This document shows, piece after piece, positions 15,646 through 24,279 of a stretch of DNA of 41,094 nucleotides. Position numbers and translations under genes: made by a program. The stretch's first letter is position 1; every line of letters begins with the position of its first letter. This stretch comes from Promethearchaeota archaeon (GTDB lineage Archaea; Asgardarchaeota; Lokiarchaeia; Sigyniarchaeales; SOKP01): assembly GCA_030606095.1 (NCBI GenBank), contig JAUWHC010000001.1, positions 1 through 41,094 of the forward strand, written 5' to 3'. Below the pieces are notes generated by a model. That model had not been told where the DNA came from. It saw only the letters and a program-made list of their open reading frames with translations, and made no database searches.

Positions 15646-15795
15646 TTATATCACTTTAATTCTTTTTATAACATCAGGGCGTTTTTTGTATAGGATGCGA
15701 AATCCACAGTGAGAACATTTTATTCCAGGAAGAGCGTTTAATTCTTTTTTAGAGACTTCTTTCCCACAACTTTTTCTTGCGCAAACATACTTCAT
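15646..15795 (-). CDS. rpoP: RNA polymerase subunit P (Rpb12 homologue)
   Basis: A 49-residue zinc-ribbon subunit of archaeal RNA polymerase. It has CARKSCG and CSHCGFRILYKKRP, the exact hallmark of RpoP/Rpb12. The reading frame is open 26 codons further upstream, but those codons encode a hydrophobic stretch absent from the family, so ATG 15795 is the start. It lies downstream of the PAC2-family gene on the same strand. Confidence 0.93.
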   Translation of the reverse strand: MKYVCARKSCGKEVSKKELNALPGIKCSHCGFRILYKKRPDVIKRIKVI

Positions 15796-15896
15796 ATTTA
15801 TTAAAAATGAATTATTGTTAAAAAATTTTTCGCAAATAATTAAAGTTGTTAGTAGAATTCCTAATAACATCAATAATGAAAAAAAAATAAATAATT

Positions 15897-16712
15897 TTAG
15901 ATGTATAATGACTTTTTCTTATCGTCCATATCAACAAATTGAAATGTACCGAGATCTTTTTCCAATTGGTCTTTTTTACTTTGAAGACTTTTTGTAATAT
16001 CTTCTATATTATCAAGGGAATATTTCTTTTTAATTGGTAACATAAAAGATTTCTTAAGCATTTCTAAGAGTGTTATTGAAGCTTTTAAATCGGTGATATC
16101 CTCATTAAGCATCGCAATATTATCCGTTTCTGCCAAAAGAACAATCCCGTCTATATCAAATCTCGCTTTTGCCAAAGTTGGGATTAACCCATTAGCACCA
16201 ATAATAACCCCTTTTTGGATCTTTTCACAGTTATTTTTTGATAAAAAATTATCTAACAGTTCTCGGTTAGTTGAACTTGCAAATATTTTTGGAATTTTTG
16301 AATCAATCTTGCGACTATTTACGGGATACGCCCCCAAAGCAATTATCAACTTAATTTTACATTGATATATTATCTCTGTAAGAAAATTTGAAATTCTATA
16401 TATGCCTTTAGGTGTTAAACTTTGCGCATCTGCTGTAATTAAAATAATATCTCTTTGATAACTTGGATCTTTCCAAAAAAGAATTTCTGCTTTAGGTGCT
16501 GATAATAGACTATCATCAACGATAGCTCCAGCGGGGTAATCATCAAATATAAAATCCATAAAATTTTGGGCATTTAATTGTCCAATTAAGGAATCTATAG
16601 CGAACTTTCCGACATCAGCGATACCTGGCATTCCTAAAATACAAATAGGGTCCTTAAATTCTTCTTCTTTAATATCATTATGTTTAATTATCCTTATCCC
16701 AGACTCAGTCAA
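15897..16712 (-). CDS. PAC2-family protein (proteasome assembly chaperone type)
   Basis: A 271-residue protein of the archaeal PAC2/COG2047 group, related to a eukaryotic proteasome assembly chaperone. Recognisable segments are ILGMPGIADVGKFAIDSLI (about residues 25-43), FDDYPAGAIVDD, ALGAYPVN, GVIIGANGLIPTLAKARFDIDGIVLLAET and a C-terminal helix rich in Lys and Asp. In archaea this family is linked to proteasomes by homology only. It shares its strand with rpoP downstream and is divergent from the YkgJ-like gene, with a palindromic site between them. Confidence 0.82.
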   Translation of the reverse strand: MTESGIRIIKHNDIKEEEFKDPICILGMPGIADVGKFAIDSLIGQLNAQNFMDFIFDDYPAGAIVDDSLLSAPKAEILFWKDPSYQRDIILITADAQSLTPKGIYRISNFLTEIIYQCKIKLIIALGAYPVNSRKIDSKIPKIFASSTNRELLDNFLSKNNCEKIQKGVIIGANGLIPTLAKARFDIDGIVLLAETDNIAMLNEDITDLKASITLLEMLKKSFMLPIKKKYSLDNIEDITKSLQSKKDQLEKDLGTFQFVDMDDKKKSLYI

Positions 16713-16806
16713 TTTTTTTACCTTAAGTATTGTTTATACGATATAATTAGAATCTTTTTTATGCCTTTAAATCAATGTGTTATCCTAATAGACTCATGAT
16801 TTACTG

Positions 16807-16823
16807 TTAAAGTAATACTTTAA
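16807..16823. promoter_or_regulatory. 17-bp palindrome, possible operator
   Basis: TTAAAGTA and TACTTTAA form a perfect 8-bp inverted repeat around a single A. It is in the 194-bp divergent region between the PAC2-family and YkgJ-like genes. It lies about 33 nt upstream of a TATA-like TATAAATATAAT (16856-16867) that would serve the plus-strand gene. This is the right size and place for a dimeric regulator, but chance is possible in AT-rich DNA. Confidence 0.4.
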
Positions 16824-16906
16824 TATTATCACATAAATTTATTATTTAAGGTATCTATAAATATAATGAGGATTTCATATCAATATCATCTGAAAAAGGT
16901 AATTTT

Positions 16907-17515
16907 TTGGAATTGACTGAGCTAAAATATGCATGTCTAAAATGCGGAACGTGTTGCTCTCTCAGATTTTCTAACGCAGATTATATAAAAAGAATACCAA
17001 TATATCCCGAAGAGGTTGATAGATTAATAGAAATTGCCAAAAGGAGACAAATTCCTCTGAAGGTAAAAGAAGATCTTGTTTTTCCAGATATTTTAAATAA
17101 AAAAATGCTTGTGTTAACATATCGTTTTATAGCAAATGAAAACAATCATTGTGTTTTTTATGATCCTAAGATAGGATGTACTATCCATGAAATTAAACCT
17201 TTTGCGTGTCAAGCATATCCATTAACATTAAAACAGATCGATGCTTTTAATTTAGAAATCACAATTGACTCAACTTGCAATTGGGTAGAAGAACATCATA
17301 ATGAATTGAAAAATATAGACATTAATAAGATTAAAATAATTTTCAGGGAAGGCTTTAAAAACGCAGAAGCTTTTCTTAGGAAAAATAAAAAGTTGCAATT
17401 ACATCTAAGAAGAATGGAAGCTGAAAATAAAATAAAGATTGCTCGTCAAATTTCATTAGAAGATTTTAATAAATATTTAAAAGAATGGGAAAGGGAAGAA
17501 ATAACTACAAATTAA
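16907..17515 (+). CDS. YkgJ-family cysteine-cluster protein
   Basis: A 202-residue protein of the YkgJ (zinc- or iron-chelating) family. The N-terminal motif CLKCGTCC supplies C10, C13, C16 and C17; HCVFYDPKIGCTIHEIKPFACQAYPL supplies further cysteines in the family order. Members probably bind a metal or Fe-S cluster; some are linked to modification or oxidoreductase systems. The TTG start has AAAGGT 6 nt upstream. The ThiI-like gene follows after 15 nt, so the two are probably an operon. Confidence 0.8.
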   Translation: MELTELKYACLKCGTCCSLRFSNADYIKRIPIYPEEVDRLIEIAKRRQIPLKVKEDLVFPDILNKKMLVLTYRFIANENNHCVFYDPKIGCTIHEIKPFACQAYPLTLKQIDAFNLEITIDSTCNWVEEHHNELKNIDINKIKIIFREGFKNAEAFLRKNKKLQLHLRRMEAENKIKIARQISLEDFNKYLKEWEREEITTN

Positions 17516-17530
17516 AATTTGAAGTGAACG

Positions 17531-18166
17531 ATGAGAAAATTTATATCTTTACTTTCAGGTGGTTTAGACAGCTCAATCGCAGCATATTTAATGATAAAAA
17601 GGGGTTATATTCCGGTGTTTCTCTCATTTTTAACCTCAGACGATGCAAATCATTCTATGAAAAATAAAGTAATAGAGCTTGTCAAATTATTATCAAGGTA
17701 CACAGATAACGAATTAAAAATCTATATTATTAAACACGATAACAATTTGGAAGTTTTTAAACAATTTTGTGATAGAAAATTAACTTGTGTTTTATGCAAG
17801 CGATTAATGCTTCGAACAGCAAAACAGTTAGGACGTTTAGAAAATACAAAAATAATTGTTACAGGAGATATTTTGGGAGAACAAGCGAGTCAAACTTTAG
17901 ATAATTTATATTCATATAATAATATAATTCAAGATTTTATAGTGTTAAGACCGCTAATAGGATGTGATAAACAAGAAGTAATAAATATAAATAAAAAAAT
18001 TGGGTCTTATGAAGTATCTTCTGTCCCATCAGCGGGGTGTAAATTTAATCCACAATACCCTGAAACTCACGCGAAACCTCATGAAATACAGCTTTCAGAA
18101 TCAAAAATCAATATTTTCGATTTAGTTGAAAATTCAATAGAAAATGCAGAAATATTAAAATTTTGA
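17531..18166 (+). CDS. ThiI-like PP-loop tRNA sulfurtransferase domain
   Basis: This corresponds to the catalytic domain of ThiI (4-thiouridine synthase): PP-loop LSGGLDSS (residues 8-15), TCVLCKRLMLRTAKQLG, IVTGDILGEQASQTLDNL and VLRPLIGCDKQEVI. It lacks the N-terminal THUMP domain that binds tRNA, and the rhodanese domain with the E. coli persulfide Cys. At 211 residues it is a stand-alone AANH enzyme. A thiolation or thiamine-related role is likely, with an unknown tRNA-binding partner. It overlaps the convergent SWIM gene by 12 nt at the 3' end. Confidence 0.85.
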   Translation: MRKFISLLSGGLDSSIAAYLMIKRGYIPVFLSFLTSDDANHSMKNKVIELVKLLSRYTDNELKIYIIKHDNNLEVFKQFCDRKLTCVLCKRLMLRTAKQLGRLENTKIIVTGDILGEQASQTLDNLYSYNNIIQDFIVLRPLIGCDKQEVININKKIGSYEVSSVPSAGCKFNPQYPETHAKPHEIQLSESKINIFDLVENSIENAEILKF

Positions 18167-18547
18167 TTCCAAATTATTAATTAAATCTTTAAATTCTTTA
18201 TCTTTTAACTCAACTTTCTTATATTTATTTAATGCTTCACATATTACTTGAGTTATAAGATGTTTACAAAATCCTATGGATTGATTTATTACAACCTCCT
18301 TATAAAAATTTAGGCATGAACAATATAATTTAGGATATATTAAATATTCGCGATTCTCTCCTAAAGCGAGCCAAATAACTCTATTCGAAGGTTTATAAGT
18401 ATATTTTGTTATGCCTTTTTTTATAACATCTAAAACCTTATCTGCCTTATTAGGAAAAATCGTATCAATGAAATTTATTAACTCATCATCGATTACGCCT
18501 TTCTTTTTTGCAATTGAATAAACATCAAATAATAAATCTTTAGACAT
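18155..18547 (-). CDS. SWIM-type zinc-finger protein
   Basis: A 130-residue helical protein with a SWIM motif: C76-S-C78 and C94-K-H96, spaced CxC-x15-CxH, near the C-terminus. Archaeal small SWIM proteins include homologues of the Shu2/SWS1 recombination factors. The position of the motif and the flanking helices fit that group, but the assignment is by motif only. The promoter region is a 49-bp gap shared with the divergent glycosyltransferase gene. Confidence 0.7.
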   Translation of the reverse strand: MSKDLLFDVYSIAKKKGVIDDELINFIDTIFPNKADKVLDVIKKGITKYTYKPSNRVIWLALGENREYLIYPKLYCSCLNFYKEVVINQSIGFCKHLITQVICEALNKYKKVELKDKEFKDLINNLESKF

Positions 18548-18596
18548 TTAGTTATCATATAATTATTATAATTGATAAATAAAAAGGATATTAAGT

Positions 18597-19901
18597 TTGA
18601 ACAAGATTTTATATCTCCCAACAAGATATTTCCCCGCAATCTCGGGGGCAGAGTTTTATATCCAAACAATGGCAGAGATATTAAATTCGAAACACAATTA
18701 CCAAGTTGATATCTATACCTCCACCGCAATTGACTTCAAAGCCCTAAGGCAATCTAATGGTAGAACAATAAATATTGGGGATAAACATTATGATGATGTA
18801 AATAATTTAAAAATTACGCGTTTTCCTATAAAATATAATCTTTTATTAGAAGAAAAAATAAAAATAATTAAAAATCTCCCATCCTACAATCTTTTGAAAC
18901 TATCTGATGATTGTTTGATTGATTTTTTAAAAAATGGTCCTTATTTAGGAGATATAATTGAAAAAATAGCACATTCAACTGAATTTTCCTTTGATTTAAT
19001 TCATACAACCTTCTTTCCATACTTTAATCTTATAATAAGTCTAATACTTGGAAAATTTATCAATAAACCTACTGTTTGTACGCCTTTTTTTCATTTCTCT
19101 AATCCTAGATATCTCAATAAAAACCTTTTTGAAGCTTTAAAAAAATTTGATCAAATCATTGCGTGTACGAATCTTGAAAAAAAAGTAATGGTAGAAAAGT
19201 TTAACCTACCCGAAGATAAAATTAAAGTTATTTCGATGGGAGTAGACTACAAAAAGTTTGATCTCTCTTCTGGTCGAAGTAACAACAAATTTAAATTTAA
19301 ACAAAAGTACTTCAAGCCAAAAGAAAAGAAATATAAAATGATCTTATTTTGTGGATATAAAAATTACGAGAAAGGAGCGATTTCTATTTTACGAGCAATT
19401 CCCTACATTGTTAAAAAATATAAAAAAGTATATTTTGTTTTTATTGGACCTTCCACTATTGCGTTTAATCTAGAGCTCTCAAAAATTAAAAAAACGATAA
19501 CTCGACGAGTTATTAATTTAACTCCAGATAATTTAAAAGGCTACTACGATAAAAAAAAAATAGCCGCTTTTAACGAAACAGATATATTTTTAATGCCAAG
19601 CAAAAGCGATGCGTTTGGTATTGCATATTTAGAGGCCTGGGCTTCTGGCAAACCGGTTATAGGGGCAAACATAGGGGCAACTCCAGAAGTCATTAGGAAT
19701 AACATTGATGGTTTATTAGTTGAATATGATAATTATTTAGACATAGCTAATAAAGTTATAACGCTACTTAAAAGGAAGAACTTCAGTAAAAAATTAGGAT
19801 CAGAAGGTAAAATTAGAGTTCGCCAAAATTTTTCATGGGATATAGTAGCTAGAAAAACTCATGAAACTTACCAAGAATTAATTTCAAAAAAAGTGGATTA
19901 A
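18597..19901 (+). CDS. GT4-type glycosyltransferase
   Basis: A 434-residue GT-B-fold glycosyltransferase. The N-terminal acceptor domain begins YLPTRYFPAISGAEFYIQ (glycine-rich loop for the nucleotide sugar). The C-terminal donor domain holds VISMGVDYKKF, LFCGYKNYEKGA and MPSKSDAFGIAYLEAWASGKP. The last corresponds to the EX7E donor motif of GT4, but with Asp in place of the first Glu. The start is TTG. The next gene, a PLP decarboxylase, starts one base after its stop, so the two are cotranscribed and possibly functionally linked. The acceptor is unknown. Confidence 0.88.
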   Translation: MNKILYLPTRYFPAISGAEFYIQTMAEILNSKHNYQVDIYTSTAIDFKALRQSNGRTINIGDKHYDDVNNLKITRFPIKYNLLLEEKIKIIKNLPSYNLLKLSDDCLIDFLKNGPYLGDIIEKIAHSTEFSFDLIHTTFFPYFNLIISLILGKFINKPTVCTPFFHFSNPRYLNKNLFEALKKFDQIIACTNLEKKVMVEKFNLPEDKIKVISMGVDYKKFDLSSGRSNNKFKFKQKYFKPKEKKYKMILFCGYKNYEKGAISILRAIPYIVKKYKKVYFVFIGPSTIAFNLELSKIKKTITRRVINLTPDNLKGYYDKKKIAAFNETDIFLMPSKSDAFGIAYLEAWASGKPVIGANIGATPEVIRNNIDGLLVEYDNYLDIANKVITLLKRKNFSKKLGSEGKIRVRQNFSWDIVARKTHETYQELISKKVD

Positions 19902-19902
19902 A

Positions 19903-21123
19903 TTGAAGAAAATATCTGGAAACCCCTATTTAAATAAAAAAGAGGGAAATGTATTAATTGATACGATTCTACTCAACGACGTTTTAAGAAATTCAACAAC
20001 TCCATTGATGATTTTTTTAGAAAATAGAGTTAGAGATAATATTAACTCCTTTTGTAGAGTATTTAAATCAGTTTTTAAAAATTTTCAATGTTTTTATTCA
20101 TTTAAAGCCAATTTTCTCCCAGAAATTTGTAAAATTATTCAATCGGAAGGTATAGGTGCTGAATTAATCGGATTACCTGAATTAAATTTAGCGCTAAAAT
20201 TGCAATTTCCCCCAAACAAAATTATTGTAGGAGGACCTTATTTACCACACGATCTCATCGAAAAATGCATACAAGAGAATGTAAAAGAAATTATCGTCTA
20301 TAACTTAAACGATTTAATTCAAATTAACTCGATTGCTAAAAGAAATCAAAAAATTCAAAATATATGCATTAGAATTAATTCTCAAAAATATGGGAGTAAA
20401 TTAGGAATCGTATTAGACAAATCTAAATTAACAAAATTAGCAAATTTAGTAAAAGAATGTAAAAACATCAAATTAACAACGATTTTATCTCATTTTTCTA
20501 CTCAAATGAATAATTTTGGACAATTTAAAAAAAACATAGAATCTCTCATAGAAAATATTAAAATTTTATCAGATACAGGGATTAATGTAGAAAATATTAA
20601 TTTAGGAGGCGGTTTTCCAGAAGCCATTATAATGCCAGAAACTCAATTAAGAGAAATAGCGAAAAATATAAACTCAACCTTAGGTAACTCTGAGTTTAAT
20701 TTTAAAAATATCTATTTTGAACCAGGACGCTATTTTATTGGAGATGCTGGTATATTTCTTGCGAAAATTATTAAGGTATCTGAAGATAGATGGATTTTTT
20801 TAAATATAGGAAATCATATTTGTCCCAAATTCGCAAAGTGCTCTTTAAGATTTTACAATGCGTCAAAAATCAACGAACCACATAAATTTAAAACTTCAAT
20901 AGCTGGAATTGTGCCTACTGATCAAGATGTATTAGCGAAAAATTATTTTTTTACTAAATCTTTAAAAGAAAATGATATTGTAATGGTTACGAATGTCGGA
21001 GCGTATACTCTGACTTTTTCTAATCGGTTTCCATATACTCTCCCTAAAATAATTCTTGTTAAGAATAGAACTATTATCGAAATTTTTGATCCTTTGAAAA
21101 ATTATGATTTTTCCTTAACCTAA
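19903..21123 (+). CDS. PLP-dependent decarboxylase (LysA/ornithine decarboxylase fold)
   Basis: A fold-type III PLP enzyme of 406 residues. The PLP lysine lies in YSFKANFLPE (K68). NLGGGFPE binds phosphate, EPGRYF (about residues 270-275) is the family signature, and VPTDQDVLA replaces the usual Cys-containing dimer motif. VTNVGAYTLTFSNRF is the late YxxxxxxxFN-type substrate segment. Diaminopimelate decarboxylase, carboxynorspermidine decarboxylase or a natural-product homologue are all possible. The coupling to a glycosyltransferase speaks against plain lysine synthesis. TTG start, overlapping context with the upstream gene. Confidence 0.8.
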   Translation: MKKISGNPYLNKKEGNVLIDTILLNDVLRNSTTPLMIFLENRVRDNINSFCRVFKSVFKNFQCFYSFKANFLPEICKIIQSEGIGAELIGLPELNLALKLQFPPNKIIVGGPYLPHDLIEKCIQENVKEIIVYNLNDLIQINSIAKRNQKIQNICIRINSQKYGSKLGIVLDKSKLTKLANLVKECKNIKLTTILSHFSTQMNNFGQFKKNIESLIENIKILSDTGINVENINLGGGFPEAIIMPETQLREIAKNINSTLGNSEFNFKNIYFEPGRYFIGDAGIFLAKIIKVSEDRWIFLNIGNHICPKFAKCSLRFYNASKINEPHKFKTSIAGIVPTDQDVLAKNYFFTKSLKENDIVMVTNVGAYTLTFSNRFPYTLPKIILVKNRTIIEIFDPLKNYDFSLT

Positions 21124-21237
21124 TATTTTAAAATTGTTCTTTTTGTAATTTGCAAATAATATGAGGATATTATATTAATTCTAAAATTTCATTTATATTA
21201 TTTCTATAACACATACAAAACAATCTGGTGTTTTTTA

Positions 21238-22344
21238 ATGGAATCTCTAATAAGAAATGCTCGAAAGAGAGAAGTAATCAGACCAACTCGTGAAAATTTT
21301 GGTTACGCTAATATTAAAATTGTTGGATGTGGAGGGGCTGGAAACAACACCATTAATAGGTTAATGAAAATAGGAATAAAAGGAGCAAAATGCGTAGCGG
21401 TAAATACAGATCTCCAACATTTAGAAAGCGTTGAGTCCCACATAAAACTGTTAATTGGTAAAGATTTAACGCGAGGTTTAGGTGCAGGTGGCAATCCAGA
21501 CATTGGTAGAGCAGCAGCAGAAGAATCACGTGAAGATTTAACAAAGATACTAAGAGAAGCTAATTTAGTCTTTATTACCTGTGGAGAAGGTGGGGGGACT
21601 GGGACTGGAAGCGCACCTATAGTAGCTGAAATAGCTAAACTTGAAGGAGCAATAGTTGTAGGCGTCGTCACATTACCATTTGATACTGAAATAGGACGAA
21701 TAGAAAAAGCTCAAATGGGACTTAATGAACTAAAGAAGTACGCGGATACACTAGTGGTAATCGATAATAATAGCCTTTTAGACATTGCTCCAGATTTACC
21801 GATCATAGAGGCGTTTAGCGTCGCCGATGAAGTTTTAGCAACTATGGTAAAGGGAATAACTGAAACAATTTCATTACCTTCACTAATTAATTTAGACTTT
21901 GCTGATGTTAGGACCATTTTAAGTACGGGAGGCGTAGCAATTGTAGGAGTGGGTGAGTCTGGTAATAAAGGTAACCGTGTAGAAGAGGCCATTGAAGACG
22001 CACTCAACTCACCATTACTAGATGTATCTATTGACGGCGCAAAGGGTGCTTTAATTCATATTTGTGGCGGAAACGATATGACTCTCGCAGAAGCAAATTC
22101 TGTAGCAAAGAAAATTTCTGAAAAAATGGATGTGAACAATGCGATGGTAATCTGGGGTGCCCGGGTAAACGATGAGTTCGACGGATATTTAAGAGTTATG
22201 CTCCTTATAACTGGAATTAAATCGCCACAGATTTTTGGACAAGATATATCACCCGTTCAATCATTTAATAACAAAAATATATCTAATAAAAAAATTGGTT
22301 TATCCAATGATATTTTTAACATCGGTGAACTTGCTTTTGATTAA
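21238..22344 (+). CDS. ftsZ: Cell division protein FtsZ
   Basis: A tubulin-fold GTPase that polymerises at the division site. Residues 27-36 give the VGCGGAGNN-type nucleotide loop. GGGTGTG is at 118-124 (tubulin signature) and the T7 loop NLDFAD at 219-224 includes the catalytic Asp pair. The globular domain ends near residue 335 and a short variable tail follows. The N-terminal extension (about 24 residues) is rich in Arg. ATG 21238 has GGTG 7 nt upstream. It is a single gene here, with no SepF or CdvB/ESCRT gene in the window. Confidence 0.96.
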   Translation: MESLIRNARKREVIRPTRENFGYANIKIVGCGGAGNNTINRLMKIGIKGAKCVAVNTDLQHLESVESHIKLLIGKDLTRGLGAGGNPDIGRAAAEESREDLTKILREANLVFITCGEGGGTGTGSAPIVAEIAKLEGAIVVGVVTLPFDTEIGRIEKAQMGLNELKKYADTLVVIDNNSLLDIAPDLPIIEAFSVADEVLATMVKGITETISLPSLINLDFADVRTILSTGGVAIVGVGESGNKGNRVEEAIEDALNSPLLDVSIDGAKGALIHICGGNDMTLAEANSVAKKISEKMDVNNAMVIWGARVNDEFDGYLRVMLLITGIKSPQIFGQDISPVQSFNNKNISNKKIGLSNDIFNIGELAFD

Positions 22345-22391
22345 TGTAATTTTTATTACTCCTTTTTAAATTTATTTCTTTAATTAATTAT

Positions 22392-22742
22392 ATGGACCCA
22401 AAATATTGCTCTAAAACCCAAAAAGAAGTAAGTACAGTTTTAAAAAGTCTATTTGAATGGCAAAATCTATTTTCTATCAAGGTAAAATATTTTTATGAAG
22501 GATGGGCTGTATATCTAAGAGAAATGAGCATGTATCCTCGATGTATAGTGATTTTCAAACATTACTCTAAGGAAAGTTTTTCGATTAAAAGTTTTGAGAT
22601 CAATTTTGATAAAAATAAAAGTGAATCTTATAAGGAGCTTTATGTTAATGAAAGTATTTACTCTATTTCTAATCTATTAAGTGAAACAAAGCAAATTATA
22701 TATGGAAAAGATATTTTAGGAAATATCAAGAAATTGTTGTAG
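22392..22742 (+). CDS. Hypothetical protein, 116 aa
   Basis: An unrecognised soluble 116-residue protein with two tryptophans (FEWQN, YEGWAVYL) in an alternating strand pattern and a helical C-terminus. It follows ftsZ after 47 nt on the same strand and faces the Pno1-like gene. Position suggests possible cotranscription with ftsZ. Confidence 0.55.
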   Translation: MDPKYCSKTQKEVSTVLKSLFEWQNLFSIKVKYFYEGWAVYLREMSMYPRCIVIFKHYSKESFSIKSFEINFDKNKSESYKELYVNESIYSISNLLSETKQIIYGKDILGNIKKLL

Positions 22743-22811
22743 TAAGGTTCATAACTATTTCAATTCAATGTGAAACAAACATCCAAATATAAAAAAAGCT
22801 AAAAACGCTAA

Positions 22812-23369
22812 TTAGAATTGAGGCTTATATAATTTTTTAAATTCTTCCTTCTTTTTATCGTTGTATTTATGTTCTAAAAACTTTAGTACCGTGTGATGAG
22901 GCATCCCACCCAATATCATACTTACTGCTTTTCTTGCGATTTGTAAATTATCATAATCGGAAATGATTGAGACTGTTTTTCCATAGACAGATACGTAGCT
23001 CTCGGCAAATCTTTCGATTGCTTTTCTCATTTCACCATTCCTACCAATAATTCTCCCCTTTAATCTTTTTATTTTCTTCTCAGATTTTCCTAATATTTTA
23101 TACAAATTAAAAACTTCTATGTCAAAAGTTTCGTCTAGAAGCTTCATAGCTTTAATAGGGTTAAATCCTCTGTTTATAGCATTAATTATTTTTTGAGCAA
23201 TAAAGATATTAAGGGGATTATAATTTGGGTGCTCTATAACAGGCCTCACTTCGCAATCTCCAGACTCACTGTCCAAATTAATCTTAACTCCCAATGACTC
23301 TTCAATTTCTCGTTTAGTTTCACCGTTTTTTCCAATTGTTACCGCAATTCTATTTTTTCCTATTTTCAT
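22812..23369 (-). CDS. Pno1/Krr1-type KH-domain ribosome-assembly protein
   Basis: A 185-residue protein with two KH-type modules. IGKNGETKREIEESLGVKI is the first GxxG RNA-binding loop, and GRIIGRNGEMRKAIERF the second. ARKAVSMILGGMPHHTVLKFLE is the characteristic C-terminal helix. Its eukaryotic counterpart Pno1/Dim2 assembles the 40S subunit, and archaeal forms interact with Rio1 and 16S rRNA maturation. It follows Rio1 on the same strand after 46 nt. Confidence 0.93.
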   Translation of the reverse strand: MKIGKNRIAVTIGKNGETKREIEESLGVKINLDSESGDCEVRPVIEHPNYNPLNIFIAQKIINAINRGFNPIKAMKLLDETFDIEVFNLYKILGKSEKKIKRLKGRIIGRNGEMRKAIERFAESYVSVYGKTVSIISDYDNLQIARKAVSMILGGMPHHTVLKFLEHKYNDKKKEEFKKLYKPQF

Positions 23370-23415
23370 AATTCTAATTTAACTTTAGTACCTTCAATAA
23401 TGAAAGTTTATTTTT

Positions 23416-24279
23416 TTATTTATCTAAATTTATAACTTCGTAATAAAAATCCTCTGGATTAGGAATTTCAACTCCGATTTTTTCAAAATAATTAAAAACA
23501 TTCTTAATATCTCTCACTAAATAAACTTCTGCTTTTGGATGAAATGTAGTGACTGCTTGTGAGATGTCAATTACAATTGGTTTTTGATTATGATATAAAA
23601 TATTAAATTCGGATAAATCACCATGAACTAAGTTTGCATTTTGATATAAGTTTTTAATAAAACCAAGAATTTCATTTAATAGTTTAATAGGTTCCTTTGG
23701 AAATTTTATATCTTTAAGTTTTGGTGCAGGAATTGATCCAAAACCAATATATTCCATAATTAAAATATTATTTTTTACATAGATTGGCTCAGGTACGCTC
23801 AAACCTGCTTTATAAGCCCTTTTAAGATTTTTAAACTCTTTACTTGCCCATAAAAATATAATTTTTGATATGTTATGTGGTATTTTTTTAAATCTAGGAT
23901 CTCCTATAATATAATTTCTCATCCATCTTGACGTATTACTATCAATCTTATAAATTTTTATCGCAACTTCGCGATTATCTTCACCGTAAGCAAGGTAAAC
24001 ATTTGCTTCCTTACCTGCAGAAATTATCCCTTCAATTCTGTTTAAACGGCCAATTTTTAATAATTTGTTTACTTGTAAATACATTCTTTCATCAAAAACA
24101 GAATCTACAGTGGCTCTTTTTTTAGTTTGATCAATTTTTTTAATTCTTATCGAATCAATCTTCTTTTTTTCTAAATCATCTAATCTTGTATTAAATTTTT
24201 TATTTAAAACATCATTTGAAACTTCTCTTTCAAGTTCTTCCTCATCTTTATCAATAAAATCATTGTTTTTTTCCTCCAC
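23416..24279 (-). CDS. Rio1 atypical protein kinase
   Basis: A 287-residue RIO-type kinase/ATPase for late small-subunit maturation. The flexible phosphate loop is SAGKEANVYLA and the ATP-binding lysine lies in VAIKIYKI. The catalytic loop HGDLSEFNIL has Asp and Asn, and the metal-binding loop VIDISQAV follows. All match Rio1. A charged N-terminal 60 residues precede the winged-helix/RIO domain. The ATG follows directly on the NMD3 stop codon, so the two are cotranscribed. Confidence 0.95.
   Translation of the reverse strand: MEEKNNDFIDKDEEELEREVSNDVLNKKFNTRLDDLEKKKIDSIRIKKIDQTKKRATVDSVFDERMYLQVNKLLKIGRLNRIEGIISAGKEANVYLAYGEDNREVAIKIYKIDSNTSRWMRNYIIGDPRFKKIPHNISKIIFLWASKEFKNLKRAYKAGLSVPEPIYVKNNILIMEYIGFGSIPAPKLKDIKFPKEPIKLLNEILGFIKNLYQNANLVHGDLSEFNILYHNQKPIVIDISQAVTTFHPKAEVYLVRDIKNVFNYFEKIGVEIPNPEDFYYEVINLDK

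Noticed and set aside
15796..15873. N-terminal 26-codon extension of rpoP
   Set aside because: It encodes a hydrophobic stretch unknown in RpoP; the internal ATG gives the exact family length.
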